Origin: Salinimicrobium sp049680855
Lineage (GTDB): Bacteria > Bacteroidota > Bacteroidia > Flavobacteriales > Flavobacteriaceae
NCBI RefSeq assembly: GCF_049680855.1
Contig: NZ_JBMPGS010000001.1
Location: 1,054,001 to 1,118,000 of the forward strand
Length of the DNA: 64,000 nucleotides
Reading direction: 5' to 3'
The notes beneath the pieces are model-generated. The model was given only the letters and a program-made list of their open reading frames with translations, ran no database searches and had not been told where the DNA came from. The position numbers and the translations under genes were made by a program. The stretch's first letter is position 1; each line of letters starts with the position of its first letter. Shown piece after piece: positions 24,962-34,355 of the stretch.

Positions 24962-27178
24962 ATGAAAAACCTATTGTTACCTCTAATGCTGGCTCTCTAC
25001 CTGGGCTCAAACGCTCAATCTTTGGAAAAATTCAACCTGGATTTTGAGAAAAAGGGAAGTACAACAGCTTTATCGCAAGGCTGGATTAAATGGGGAAGCT
25101 ATGAAGTAGGGACAGATGAAATTACAGTCTTTTCCGGTGGTACTTCAGGCTGGATTGATTCCGGTGAGAATGAGGGTTCGTTTGGAAGTATTGCCTACAG
25201 CCTCCCTGCTGCTTATAAAGGAAAGGAGATCACTCTTGAGGGCTACATGAAAACAGAGTCGGTTACCAATGGTTACGCCGGATTACTACTTCGTATTGAT
25301 GGGAATAGAACTGCGCTTGAATTTGACAACATGCAATCTCAGAAGATCGATGGAAGCAGGGATTGGACGAAATATTCAATCACCCTGCCTTTTCCTGAAA
25401 AAGCCGAGAAGATCTATATAGGAGGTTTGCTTACCGGAAGTGGTAAAGCCTGGTTTGACAGCTTTAAACTTAGCATAGACGGGAAAGATGTGCAAACGCT
25501 TAAAACAGTGGAAGCTCCGGTTTTTAAGGCACATCTTGATAAAGAATTTGATACGGGTTCCAGAATCCATTTTAAAGAAATAAATGCTTCTAAAATCAAT
25601 GACCTGGCTTTGCTGGGAAAGGTGTGGGGCTTCTTAAAATATCACCATCCTCAAATCGCCGCGGGTAATTGCAATTGGGATTATGAGCTTTTCAGGATAC
25701 TTCCGGAGTACCTGGAAACACAAAATGCTGCTGAAAGGGACCAGCTACTGGTCAACTGGATAGATGCCTTAGGGGAAATTCCGCAGTGTCAAAACTGCAA
25801 TGAGACTAGCAAGATGATATATTTAAGACCCGATCATTCCTGGATGAATGGAGAAGGAATAAGCAGTAGCTTAGAAGAAAAACTGCAGGATGTTTATCAA
25901 AACAGGAACCAGGAAGAACATTTTTATATAGGCTTCGCACCCGGAGTGGGAAATCCGGAGTTCAAAAATGAACAGGCCTATGCAGATATGAGTTTCCCCG
26001 ATGATGGTTTTCGATTGCTGGCGTTGTACAGGTACTGGAACATGATTCATTACTTTTTTCCAAACAGGCATTTAACAGAGAAGAACTGGAACGAGGTTCT
26101 TGCAGAATATATTCCTGGTTTTATAAATGCTGAAAACGAACTGCAATATGAACTTGTCGCACTGCAGCTTATAGGAGAAATTCATGATACCCACGCTAAT
26201 CTTTGGGGTGGTGGAGACAAAGTGGATGAATGGAAAGGAAGGAACTATGCACCTTTGCGTGCTGAATTTGTTGAGGATAAACTGGTAGTGACAGATTATT
26301 ATAATCCCGAGCTCAAAAAGACGAACTGGCCTGAAATTGGAGATGTTATTACGCACATAGATGATAGAAAAGTAGAAGCAATTGTAGAAAATCTTGAAAC
26401 TTATTATCCTGCTTCCAATCAACCTGCCCGTTTACGAAATATGGCAGGAGATCTCTTGAGATCTCCATTAAGGGAGCTGGATATTCGCTTTGTTTCTAAA
26501 ACCGGAGCGCAACAGGAAACAATCAGGCTTTATGAAAGAGATAGCCTTAACATGTACGGGTGGTATAAAAAGGAAGATGAAAAATCATACCGACTTTTAG
26601 AGGATAATATTGGGTATGTAACGCTTGGCAGCATAAAGGAAAGTGATCTTTCCGAAATAAAGAAGGAGTTTAACGATACCGATGGCATCATCATTGACAT
26701 CCGGAATTACCCCTCCACATTCGTTGTTTTTTCCTTAGGCTCCTGGTTCACATCTTCAGAAGTGCCTTTTGTGAGATTCTCCAAAGGGAGTTATAAAAAT
26801 CCCGGTGAGTTTACATTAACCAATCCTCTTAGTTTACCGGCCTCCAATGCCACTTACCAGGGAAAACTACTCGTTTTGGTGAATGAAGAAACCCAGAGTA
26901 GTGCAGAGTATACGGCAATGGCCTTTAGGGCGGGCGACAATACGACGGTGATTGGCAGTACGACCTCGGGTGCCGACGGGAATGTTTCTTCAATCATGCT
27001 TCCCGGCGGATTAAGAACCATGATCTCCGGAATTGGAGTTTATTATCCTGACGGGCGGGAAACCCAGCGCGTGGGGATCATCCCAGATATTGAAATCAAA
27101 CCCACCATTGAAGGAGTTCGAAACGGAAAGGATGAAGTCCTGGAAAAAGCGGTCGAAATCATTAAAGAAAAGAATTGA
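24962..27178 (+). CDS. S41-family (tail-specific protease-like) exported peptidase
   Basis: The protein has 738 residues from ATG 24962 with signal MKNLLLPLMLALYLGSNAQS. Residues about 20-170 are a jelly-roll carbohydrate-binding-like domain (YEVGTDEITVFSGGTSGWID, KGKEITLEGYMKTESV). A helical part with HDTHANLWGGG follows. The PDZ-like region is EIGDVITHIDDRKVE. The C-terminal TSPc domain has NIGYVTLGSI, IIDIRNYPS and QSSAEYTAMAF, with the nucleophile Ser near residue 645, and GADGNVSSIMLPGG. It acts in the periplasm or at the cell surface on peptides. Its length and fused N-terminal domain are typical of Bacteroidota S41 proteins. Confidence 0.9.
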   Translation: MKNLLLPLMLALYLGSNAQSLEKFNLDFEKKGSTTALSQGWIKWGSYEVGTDEITVFSGGTSGWIDSGENEGSFGSIAYSLPAAYKGKEITLEGYMKTESVTNGYAGLLLRIDGNRTALEFDNMQSQKIDGSRDWTKYSITLPFPEKAEKIYIGGLLTGSGKAWFDSFKLSIDGKDVQTLKTVEAPVFKAHLDKEFDTGSRIHFKEINASKINDLALLGKVWGFLKYHHPQIAAGNCNWDYELFRILPEYLETQNAAERDQLLVNWIDALGEIPQCQNCNETSKMIYLRPDHSWMNGEGISSSLEEKLQDVYQNRNQEEHFYIGFAPGVGNPEFKNEQAYADMSFPDDGFRLLALYRYWNMIHYFFPNRHLTEKNWNEVLAEYIPGFINAENELQYELVALQLIGEIHDTHANLWGGGDKVDEWKGRNYAPLRAEFVEDKLVVTDYYNPELKKTNWPEIGDVITHIDDRKVEAIVENLETYYPASNQPARLRNMAGDLLRSPLRELDIRFVSKTGAQQETIRLYERDSLNMYGWYKKEDEKSYRLLEDNIGYVTLGSIKESDLSEIKKEFNDTDGIIIDIRNYPSTFVVFSLGSWFTSSEVPFVRFSKGSYKNPGEFTLTNPLSLPASNATYQGKLLVLVNEETQSSAEYTAMAFRAGDNTTVIGSTTSGADGNVSSIMLPGGLRTMISGIGVYYPDGRETQRVGIIPDIEIKPTIEGVRNGKDEVLEKAVEIIKEKN

Positions 27179-27247
27179 ATGAGTAGTATTAGGAAATGCA
27201 GCCTCTTTGATACTTTTCTAAACTTAAAATGATGGCATTAAAAAACT

Positions 27248-27406
27248 TTGCTGGTGTTCTTCTTTGTTTTTGTGGTGGTTTCTATACTGCTGGAAATATA
27301 TATCTTTAATGAAATATTTTCTTTGATTCTTTTGATGAAAGCCTCTTTTGCAGGTTTGATTGCTACTGGATTTGTGTATCTCCTAAAAAAGATGGCGTCC
27401 AGATAG
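27248..27406 (+). CDS. Possible 52-residue two-helix membrane protein
   Basis: TTG at 27248 opens a strongly hydrophobic product (LVFFFVFVVVSILLEIYIFN and LILLMKASFAGLIATGFVYL) ending LKKMASR. The amino-acid pattern looks like a genuine small membrane protein. ATG ATG at 27229 lies one base out of frame across a run of six A, so either the TTG is the start or a homopolymer error or frameshift has separated the ATG from the frame. Confidence 0.45.
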   Translation: MLVFFFVFVVVSILLEIYIFNEIFSLILLMKASFAGLIATGFVYLLKKMASR

Positions 27407-27635
27407 CCTTATTTGCTAAATTATCCCCAGAAACAGCGAAGAATTTATAATACCCTCTTTCACAAAAATTTGCAGTTTTTTAAAGATTTTTCTTACAATA
27501 TTTTTTGGCTCCAATTTTTGTGCTTATTTTAGACCACCCTACATGATAAATTACAAGTTGCTAAGACTGGAAAAAGCCCCTTTTCTTTTGTCTTTCCAAG
27601 CTTGTTGGCTTAAAATCAATGTAAAAAGGGGAAGA

Positions 27636-27797
27636 ATGAATCTCGTAAGAATTCTGGGTTTCCTGCTGTTCATGGCAGGAATTGCAATTGGCTACTATTT
27701 TGATGATAAAAACCTGCATTTCCTTTCAGGAGCTTTAATTGGTGCCGGAGGAATTTGGATGGTGCTCGGCAGGATTAGAATGACTTCAAAAGAATAG
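27636..27797 (+). CDS. 53-residue membrane protein
   Basis: ATG at 27636 with a purine-rich GGGGAAGA just upstream gives MNLVRILGFLLFMAGIAIGY, then FDDKNLHF and a second helix (LSGALIGAGGIWMVLGRI). Earlier in-frame starts (27543) add a polar stretch without support. A two-helix hairpin of unknown role, typical of small Bacteroidota membrane proteins. Confidence 0.6.
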   Translation: MNLVRILGFLLFMAGIAIGYYFDDKNLHFLSGALIGAGGIWMVLGRIRMTSKE

Positions 27798-27962
27798 AAA
27801 GCTGCAGTTAGTAATCGTCGTGCTATTCAAAAGCGTGGGTAATTTTAGTGTCTCATGATTTTCGTGATGATAAGATCCTGAAATAAATTCAGAGGGTGAC
27901 GGGTAGAATTTAATTTCATACAGCCCTGCGATTGCAGCACTTTTCTTTCTTCAAAAAAAGCT

Positions 27963-28901
27963 TTAAAAAGGTAAATTTTGAAGATCTACATTACCACCCG
28001 TAAGTATGATCCCGACCTTCCTGTCTCTGAATTTCTCTTTTTCTCTTAAAACTCCTGCCAGCGCCACCGCACTCGAAGGTTCAACCACAATTTTCATTCG
28101 CTCCCAGATTAGTCGAAGCGCCGTAATTATTTCTTCCTCTTCGACCCGTATGATCTCGTCTACATATTTTTTTATGAGAGGAAAATTTTTGTCTCCCAGC
28201 TGAGTTCGAAGTCCGTCCGCCATCGTGTCGGTGGTTTCATTGGTTTCAATTTTTCCGCTTTGAAGGGAACGATAGGCATCGTCGGCTTTAAAAGGTTCGG
28301 TTCCAATGCTTTTGCATTTTTCCGAGAACAGTGTGGCAGCCAGCGCTGAACCGGCTGTAAGTCCGCCGCCGCCCACCGGCGTCACTAAATAATGAAGTTC
28401 TGGGTAATCCTGAAGCAACTCAAGGGCCGCTGTACCCTGGCCGTAGATCACATCTAGATCATTCGAGGGATGCACGAAAGTTGCTCCGGTTTCTTCTATA
28501 ATTTTTTCTGCAGCTTTCTCGCGCGCCGGGAGATTGGGAGCGCAAAGGGTGATTTTGCCACCATAAGCTTTTACAGCATCCTTTTTTACCTGTGGTGCCG
28601 AAGACGGCATTACAATATAGGCGGGTACCCCAATTTTCTTGGCTGCAAGGGAAACCGCCTGTGCGAAATTTCCCGAGGAGTGGGTCACCACGCCTTTTTG
28701 CTGTTGTTCAGCCGAAAGGTTTAAGATTACAGCGGCTGCGCCCCGCATTTTAAAAGCTCCCATCTTTTGAAAATTCTCGCACTTGAAGAATAACTCAGCT
28801 TCTGAAATCTCATTAAGTAGCTGCGAAGTGAGCACCGGCGTGCGGTGAATGTACGGCTGAATCTGTTGGTGGATCGATTCAAGTTCGTTCAATGATATCA
28901 T
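27963..28901 (-). CDS. PLP-dependent threonine/serine dehydratase or racemase
   Basis: The protein has 312 residues, fold-type II PLP family. FQKMGAFKMRGA holds the PLP lysine (the FKxRGA motif), THSSGNFAQAVSLAAK binds the PLP phosphate side, and TPVGGGGLTAG is the glycine loop. There is no C-terminal ACT domain, so it is the short catabolic type: threonine ammonia-lyase, serine racemase or threo-3-hydroxyaspartate ammonia-lyase. EPSSAVALAG and GIILTGGNVD complete the family pattern. It stands first in distance from, and on the same strand as, the 2-hydroxyacid dehydrogenase that precedes it by 38 nt, so both may be one transcript. Confidence 0.9.
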   Translation of the reverse strand: MISLNELESIHQQIQPYIHRTPVLTSQLLNEISEAELFFKCENFQKMGAFKMRGAAAVILNLSAEQQQKGVVTHSSGNFAQAVSLAAKKIGVPAYIVMPSSAPQVKKDAVKAYGGKITLCAPNLPAREKAAEKIIEETGATFVHPSNDLDVIYGQGTAALELLQDYPELHYLVTPVGGGGLTAGSALAATLFSEKCKSIGTEPFKADDAYRSLQSGKIETNETTDTMADGLRTQLGDKNFPLIKKYVDEIIRVEEEEIITALRLIWERMKIVVEPSSAVALAGVLREKEKFRDRKVGIILTGGNVDLQNLPF

Positions 28902-28939
28902 GCTGTTTTCTTTAGATGCAGTATTGAAAAATGTATTTT

Positions 28940-29866
28940 TTAATAACCTTTTTGTTTATCAACGACATTTTTAAGGGGCTCGTGCGCCTTCATGCGTTCA
29001 TAATTTTCCAGCACCTGCGAGACTACAGAAGATGGCTTGGTAACGCTGGCAATATGTGGCGTCACCTGTACCTTTTCATGTTTCCAGAAAGGATGGTCCT
29101 TGGGTAAAGGTTCTGTCCTGAAAACATCCAGTGCGGCTCCCGAAAGTTGTTCATTGTCCAGCATTTTTAGTAAATCCTCTTCTACCAGGTGTTTGCCGCG
29201 AGCGACATTGATGAGGTAGGCACCTTTTGGTAACTTCTGAAAAAGGTCTTTATTCAGGATGTTTTCCGTTTGCGGAGTCAGCGGTAAAAGACAGATTAAA
29301 ATGTCACTTTTGGATAGAAATTCATCCAGTTCCTCTTCTCCTGAATAAACTTTTATATCCTGAAGGTCTTTTTTTGAACCTGCCCAACCAATGACTTCAA
29401 AATTATTATCGACCAGTTTTTTGCCAACGCTTGTTCCCAGTTCACCCATTCCCATGATGCCTACGGTAATTTCCTGAATGCGTTGGTAGCTCTTAGGTTT
29501 CCATTCTTTTTCCTGCTCAAAATACTGGTGCAGTGATAAATTCCGAAGCTTGTTCAAGACCAGCGCCAGGACAAATTCTGCCATGTCTTTTGCGAGCTGT
29601 TCATCTACAATGCGGGTGATTTTTGCCATTTTTGGAAGTTGAGGGTCCCGCAGAATATGATCTACGCCTGCACCCATAGAAGCGATGACCTTTATATTTG
29701 GAAATTCTTCGAAAACCCCCGAAGGATGATTCCACACAAGTGCATATTCTACTTCCTCTTTGTTTTCTACTTCGGGATAAAGTTCAACTTTAAGGTGGGG
29801 TTTATTTTCTGCTAATGCTTCTGTCCAGGCTTTAGGATCCCGGTCGCTTATTATTACTATTGACAT
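28940..29866 (-). CDS. D-2-hydroxyacid dehydrogenase, GhrA-like
   Basis: The protein has 308 residues. The Rossmann motif is VGIMGMGELGTSVGKKLVDN. The catalytic triad region is RGKHLVEEDLL with Arg (LINVARGKH), Glu (FRTEPLPKDHPFW) and His (VTPHIAS). HPFWxxxxVxxTPHIAS is characteristic of the glyoxylate/hydroxypyruvate reductase A group. It reduces 2-oxoacids such as glyoxylate or hydroxypyruvate with NAD(P)H. Together with the serine/threonine dehydratase-like neighbour it suggests serine/hydroxypyruvate metabolism, which is inference. It follows the acyl-CoA dehydrogenase gene at 20 nt, in the same direction. Confidence 0.9.
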   Translation of the reverse strand: MSIVIISDRDPKAWTEALAENKPHLKVELYPEVENKEEVEYALVWNHPSGVFEEFPNIKVIASMGAGVDHILRDPQLPKMAKITRIVDEQLAKDMAEFVLALVLNKLRNLSLHQYFEQEKEWKPKSYQRIQEITVGIMGMGELGTSVGKKLVDNNFEVIGWAGSKKDLQDIKVYSGEEELDEFLSKSDILICLLPLTPQTENILNKDLFQKLPKGAYLINVARGKHLVEEDLLKMLDNEQLSGAALDVFRTEPLPKDHPFWKHEKVQVTPHIASVTKPSSVVSQVLENYERMKAHEPLKNVVDKQKGY

Positions 29867-29886
29867 TAAATTGTAGTTTTTTTGTT

Positions 29887-31251
29887 TTAGCTCACGAATG
29901 CACTGTAGCCAGTAATAGCCCGGCCCACGATGAGCGAATTAATTTCTTTGGTGCCTTCATAGCTGTAAATTGCTTCGGCGTCGGCTACAAAACGTGCCAC
30001 ATCATATTCAAGTAAAATTCCATTGCCACCCATAACTTCGCGGGCGCGGCTTACCACGTCGCGCATTCTCATGCTGCAGTAGACCTTGGCCAGGGATGCA
30101 TGCTCATCTTTTAGCAGTCCCTGGTCCTGCAGTTCACTAAGCCTATAAACCATGGTTTGCATAGCTGTTAGATTGGAGAGCATTTCTACCAGGTGATTTT
30201 GTACAAGCTGATAAGAGGCGATAGGCCGACCGAACTGTTCTCTTTTCTTGGTATATTTTAAGGCGCTTTCATAGGCACCACGGGCGCAGCCTACAGCCTG
30301 CCAGGCCACTGCGGCTCTTGTCATTCTTAGTACATTTGCGGTGTCTTTAAAAGAATTGGCGTTCTGGAGTCGGTCGCTTTCAGGAACTTTGCAGTCGGTA
30401 AGGGTGATGAGTGCATTTTGCACGATCCTTAAAGCCATTTTGTCTCGCATTTTTTCGGCTTTAAATCCCGGGTTTCCTTTTCGGACCAGGAATCCTTTTA
30501 CCTGGTTGCTTTCCTCATCTCTGGCCCATATGATGATGACATCGGCAAAAGTGGCATTTCCAATCCACTTTTTCTGACCGTTGATCACCCAGTTCTCCCC
30601 ATCAAAGCGGCAGGTAGTTTCGAGTCCGCCGGCAGCCCCAGATCCTACGTTGGGTTCAGTAAGTCCAAAAGCACCAACTTTTTCCAGTTTTTGCATCTTT
30701 GGCAGCCATTCCTGCTTTTGCTCTTCACTTCCGCAGAGGTAAATGGAACCCATAGCCAGGCCGCTGTGAACCCCAAAAAAGGTAGAAACCGAAACGTCTA
30801 CCCGCGCGATTTCCTGGGCAATAATGCCTTCCATTAAAAAGGACATGTTGGGGCAGCCGTACCCTTTGTAAGCGACCCCGGTGATGTTTAATTTTTTGAA
30901 CTTTTCAATGATTTCAAATGGAAATTTTGCCCGGTTCCAGTGGGAATTTACCAGTGGCCGCACTTCGTCTTCCATGAAATTACGAACCTTCAACTGTAGC
31001 TCTCGTTGCTCTTTTGTCAATTTGAGGTCGAGGTCGTAAAAATCACCGTCAATGGGAGGAAGATCTGCCTGGCCCTTTCGGCGTTTGGTCTTCAACATTT
31101 TCATTAGGCCCTTCAATTGCTGGTCGTCCAGCGTTCCCAGCGCCTTCATGGCTTCAGAAAGATCGATCTTTTCATTAATTTTCGCGAGTTGATCCAGGTC
31201 GACCCCTTTTAAAAGGTTGATCGTATTTTTAACTTTTCCGAAGAGCGACAT
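29887..31251 (-). CDS. Acyl-CoA dehydrogenase, glutaryl-CoA dehydrogenase-like
   Basis: The protein has 454 residues, about 60 longer than usual at the N-terminus (MSLFGKVKNTINLLKGVDLD ..., lysine-rich). The ACAD core then follows: LTEPNVGSGAAGGLETTCRF (FAD/substrate loop), INGQKKWIGNA, KKREQFGRPIASYQLVQNHL and YEGTKEINSLIVGRAITG. The Glu in YEGT at this place is the catalytic base of the glutaryl-CoA dehydrogenase type. It oxidises an acyl-CoA and passes electrons to ETF. The substrate is not certain. It is the first gene of a three-gene minus-strand unit. The N-terminal extension has no recognised domain. Confidence 0.9.
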   Translation of the reverse strand: MSLFGKVKNTINLLKGVDLDQLAKINEKIDLSEAMKALGTLDDQQLKGLMKMLKTKRRKGQADLPPIDGDFYDLDLKLTKEQRELQLKVRNFMEDEVRPLVNSHWNRAKFPFEIIEKFKKLNITGVAYKGYGCPNMSFLMEGIIAQEIARVDVSVSTFFGVHSGLAMGSIYLCGSEEQKQEWLPKMQKLEKVGAFGLTEPNVGSGAAGGLETTCRFDGENWVINGQKKWIGNATFADVIIIWARDEESNQVKGFLVRKGNPGFKAEKMRDKMALRIVQNALITLTDCKVPESDRLQNANSFKDTANVLRMTRAAVAWQAVGCARGAYESALKYTKKREQFGRPIASYQLVQNHLVEMLSNLTAMQTMVYRLSELQDQGLLKDEHASLAKVYCSMRMRDVVSRAREVMGGNGILLEYDVARFVADAEAIYSYEGTKEINSLIVGRAITGYSAFVS

Positions 31252-31483
31252 AAGCAGTGGTTTTGAATTCGAATAAAATTAGACATTTTAGAGCAACTTC
31301 CTGTTAAGGATTTTAGAAGAAACGGGGTAGCAGGTTTAGGAACCTTTAGCTTTGTGCACTTTTATAGGATGGGAAAAATCTTCAATGTTCTTAAAAAGAG
31401 GACCAGGAAATGGCATTTTGAAATAGATTTTTTATAATATTCAAAGATTCATCCCGTTGAATTTAAAATTAGGATTGTTCCGC

Positions 31484-32086
31484 ATGCAAAAAAGAGAAAT
31501 TTCAGGAGGTTTTAGCATTTTCAACCAAATCAAATATTTTTTCATTTTTCTATTCTTTGGTTTTCTTTTTCTGAAGCCTGCCACTGGCAATGCGCAGTTA
31601 ATAGATCCTGAAAGCAGCAGCATTGAAAAATCTGGCGATGTTATTCTACTGGCACTTCCTGCTGCTACGGGGTTAACAACGCTGATTTTGGAAGACAGGC
31701 AGGGAACCTGGCAGTTTGCCAAGAGCTTTGCCCTCAACGCTGCGGTTACCACCGCTCTTAAATATGGCGTAAATAAGCGCCGGCCTTTTAACAGTGGCGG
31801 ACAGGCTTTTCCATCTGGGCACACTTCCATCACATTCCAGTCGGCGGCCTTTATTCACCGGCGCTACGGCTTTAAATACAGTATTCCCGGCTATCTTTTA
31901 GCAGGTTTTACGGGTTACAGCCGAATTCACGCCACGCGACACGACGGCTATGATGTACTTGCCGGTGCGGTGGTGGGAATTGGAAGTTCCTTTCTCTTCA
32001 CTACTCCGTATGAGCGGGAACATATGGAGCTCAGCTTTAGCAGCAGCGATGATCTTTACCTGCTGGGCTTTACTTATAAGTTTTAA
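31484..32086 (+). CDS. PAP2-family phosphatase
   Basis: ATG 31484 gives 200 residues; TTG at 31457 would add nine. The phosphatase signature is complete: KYGVNKRRPF (motif 1, KxxxxxxRP), FPSGHTSITFQ (motif 2, PSGH) and SRIHATRHDGYDVLAGAVVG (motif 3, SRxxxxxHxxxD). These membrane-associated enzymes remove phosphate from lipids such as undecaprenyl pyrophosphate or phosphatidic acid. The first 40 residues are a hydrophobic leader (YFFIFLFFGFLFLKPATGNA), perhaps a signal peptide. A weak copy of the palindromic motif lies just upstream (31410-31430). Confidence 0.9.
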   Translation: MQKREISGGFSIFNQIKYFFIFLFFGFLFLKPATGNAQLIDPESSSIEKSGDVILLALPAATGLTTLILEDRQGTWQFAKSFALNAAVTTALKYGVNKRRPFNSGGQAFPSGHTSITFQSAAFIHRRYGFKYSIPGYLLAGFTGYSRIHATRHDGYDVLAGAVVGIGSSFLFTTPYEREHMELSFSSSDDLYLLGFTYKF

Positions 32087-32133
32087 AAGGTAAATTTTCT
32101 TCGGAAGGGAGAAAGCTACAAAAGAAGATGCTT

Positions 32134-32158
32134 AAAATACCATTTTTGGATCTGTTTC
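32134..32158 (+). promoter_or_regulatory. Palindromic promoter-associated motif (weaker copy)
   Basis: AAAATACCATTTTTGGA followed by TCTGTTTC, the first of two copies before the TlpA-like gene. Confidence 0.35.
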
Positions 32159-32180
32159 TAGATGAAATTGCTTGGAAATG

Positions 32181-32210
32181 CCAAAAAGTGGCATTTTTAC
32201 TTATCTTTAG
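32181..32210 (+). promoter_or_regulatory. Palindromic promoter-associated motif
   Basis: CCAAAAAGTGGCATTTTTAC then TTATCTTTAGG. The TATCTTTA box lies 20 nt before ATG 32228, a natural distance for a -7 element with a short leader. Confidence 0.5.
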
Positions 32211-32227
32211 GAGATAACTTTCCTGTG

Positions 32228-33829
32228 ATGAATTCAAACCTTTCAGCAAAATTCCTGTTTTCCTGTTCTTTCGTTTTCCTGTTCCTTAGTTGTAAAGAAA
32301 AAAAGGAACCTGAAGAAACTTCTTTGGTAGAGGAGGCCAAAATTGTAGAAAAAGAGGAAGCCAATGCTATATCAAATCATGTAATATTTACGATAACCAC
32401 AGATGATAAATACGGGCTGGATGGCCTCACATTGCTTGATTATTCTAATTTCTTCGGAAGCCAGCCGCAAGGACTTCCGCGGGATACTTTTAAAGATGCC
32501 GGAGATTCTGTTCAATTTGTGCTAAAAGAGATTCGGCAGCCGCAGCTGATGGAAATCTTCAACATGGCCGAAACCCAAAACAGCACGAGGTTTTTAGTGA
32601 CACCGGGAGATACGATTAAACTTCAATACCAAAACGGCACGTTCAAATTCTTCGGAGATAATGCCGCACATTACAATTTTTATGCGGGGCTTGACAGTAA
32701 CGATTATGCCCAAAATCCGTATCGTGGAAATTTTCAGAAGTACAAGGCCTCTACCGAGGATATTTACAACCGGCGAAAAGCGTATTTTAAGAAATACCTT
32801 GAAGAGAATTTAGAGGTTTCCGAAGCTTTTAAAGAACAGGTTGCTGCAGAATTGAAATATGAATATCTCTATAATCTGGTCGCGCCCCGTACGATTAAAG
32901 CTAAAGGCCTGGAAGGAATTTATTTCAACAATATGGAAGGCATTGCCGCAATACTTACGGGTACACGCAGAGGTAACGAACAAATGCTGGATCTCCAGGC
33001 TTATTTTGATGGAGTTGACATTGAAGATTTGCAGCATCCTGAACTTGTAAATAATGATTATTTCAAGCGAAACCTGGTAGATTTGGTAAGGCATTATTTT
33101 GCGCAAAATGAAGTTCCCGGCTATACCAGGGAAAATCTCAAAAGAGAATTGACTTTCATTAGAAACAATTTTTCGGAAGAATTAAAAACCGTAGCTACGG
33201 GAAAATTGCTTTGGGAATATCATCGCAAGGATTTTGGAAGGGGACGTGAAGACAGAAACTTCTTTCAAGAGAGGATAACAGAATATAAAAAGCAAAATTT
33301 ACCACCTTCATACCTTGAGGAAATTTCTATAATAGAGGAGGAGCTGGCGCTTATGGATAGCAACCTTCCCACGGAAATTAGAAATGAAAAACTGGTAAGC
33401 CTCCAGGGAGATACCTTAACGATGGGCGAGGTTATGGATCGAGCCGAAGGAAAAATAAAATATCTAGATTTTTGGGCCAGCTGGTGCCCGCCGTGTATAG
33501 TCGATTTTACAAATTCCCAGGAATTTAAGGAGCGTCTTACTGCTGAGAAAAATGTGGAGTTCATTTATATTTCCGTAGAAAAGGATAGGGAGCGCTGGCA
33601 GAAAAAATCTGCTTTACTTAAAGAAGTGTTAGCCCCGGGGGAGCAGTACAAAATTTTAAATGTCGAAAATTCCAGGATTCTTACATTTTTGAAAATTCGT
33701 GGGTTGAATGAAGTTATTTCTGTGCCAAGGTACACGGTTATGGATGAAAGTGGGAAGATAATCTCTGCAAATGCACCGCGCCTTTTAGATTCTGTTTCGG
33801 TGAAAGAACTTTTAAAAATAAGCGAATAA
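32228..33829 (+). CDS. TlpA-like thioredoxin-fold lipoprotein
   Basis: The protein has 533 residues from ATG 32228; the upstream frame overlaps the promoter motif and is not coding. Signal with lipobox: FLFSCSFVFLFLSCKEKKEP, Cys near residue 22. The first 370 residues are an unassigned region of the type often fused to TlpA in Bacteroidota (DUF4369-like strands, then helices). The C-terminal 150 residues are thioredoxin-like, with KYLDFWASWCPPCIVDF (WCPPC, residues about 419-423) and VISVPRYTVMD with the cis-Pro. It is probably a periplasmic thiol-disulfide reductase anchored to a membrane. It may share a transcript with the Coa1-like gene 30 nt downstream. Confidence 0.85.
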   Translation: MNSNLSAKFLFSCSFVFLFLSCKEKKEPEETSLVEEAKIVEKEEANAISNHVIFTITTDDKYGLDGLTLLDYSNFFGSQPQGLPRDTFKDAGDSVQFVLKEIRQPQLMEIFNMAETQNSTRFLVTPGDTIKLQYQNGTFKFFGDNAAHYNFYAGLDSNDYAQNPYRGNFQKYKASTEDIYNRRKAYFKKYLEENLEVSEAFKEQVAAELKYEYLYNLVAPRTIKAKGLEGIYFNNMEGIAAILTGTRRGNEQMLDLQAYFDGVDIEDLQHPELVNNDYFKRNLVDLVRHYFAQNEVPGYTRENLKRELTFIRNNFSEELKTVATGKLLWEYHRKDFGRGREDRNFFQERITEYKKQNLPPSYLEEISIIEEELALMDSNLPTEIRNEKLVSLQGDTLTMGEVMDRAEGKIKYLDFWASWCPPCIVDFTNSQEFKERLTAEKNVEFIYISVEKDRERWQKKSALLKEVLAPGEQYKILNVENSRILTFLKIRGLNEVISVPRYTVMDESGKIISANAPRLLDSVSVKELLKISE

Positions 33830-33859
33830 TCCCCTTTTTTAAATAGGAAAGAACCTGTT

Positions 33860-34309
33860 ATGAACCAAATCAATTCACAAAGAACCTGGTGGGAACAAAA
33901 TATGAAATGGTTTGTGCCCCTGGCTGGCGTTCTCATTCTAATAACCGGCTTCTTCATTCACTGGACTTTTGGCAACGTCTTCAACAATTTTGCACAGGCT
34001 TATGCCGAAGATGAACTGGTGGAAAAGGCCGTAGCGCAAGTCCGGGAAAATGAGCGCGTGCAACAGGTGCTGGGCGAAATAGCACCCGTTGATAAAATGG
34101 CTATTTTTAACGGTGCGGTGAAATATTCAAATGACAATAATTCTGTAGATCTCACCATCAAGATCAAGGGCGCTAAAACCAATGCGATGCTGGATATTTC
34201 TGCAGAAAGGGCAGGTGAAAGCTGGAATTACGAGCTGATCCAGGTTCGTGTGAAAAATCCGCCGGAAAAGAAACAAACTATTAAAATTACCGGAGCAGGA
34301 GAAGATTAA
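33860..34309 (+). CDS. Coa1/Tim21-like cytochrome oxidase assembly family protein
   Basis: The protein has 149 residues. The N-terminal WWEQNMKWFVPLAGVLILIT leads into one membrane anchor, followed by an extracytoplasmic alpha/beta domain (ELVEKAVAQVRENERVQQVL ... VDLTIKIKGAKTNAMLDISA and ELIQVRVKN). This matches the small single-pass Coa1-type family found beside respiratory genes. The function in bacteria is unproven; in mitochondria Coa1 helps assemble cytochrome c oxidase. It lies 30 nt after the TlpA-like gene, and thiol chemistry plus oxidase assembly would fit together, but this is inference. Confidence 0.65.
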   Translation: MNQINSQRTWWEQNMKWFVPLAGVLILITGFFIHWTFGNVFNNFAQAYAEDELVEKAVAQVRENERVQQVLGEIAPVDKMAIFNGAVKYSNDNNSVDLTIKIKGAKTNAMLDISAERAGESWNYELIQVRVKNPPEKKQTIKITGAGED

Positions 34310-34355
34310 ATGTAGTTCCAAATTAAGCAGAAAAAGGGTTCTAAAACATTCAAAA

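Noticed and set aside
28924..28953. Palindromic motif copy (gaaaaatgtattttttaataacc)
   Set aside because: It overlaps the end of a minus-strand gene and no + strand gene follows. The sequence is A/T-rich chance similarity.
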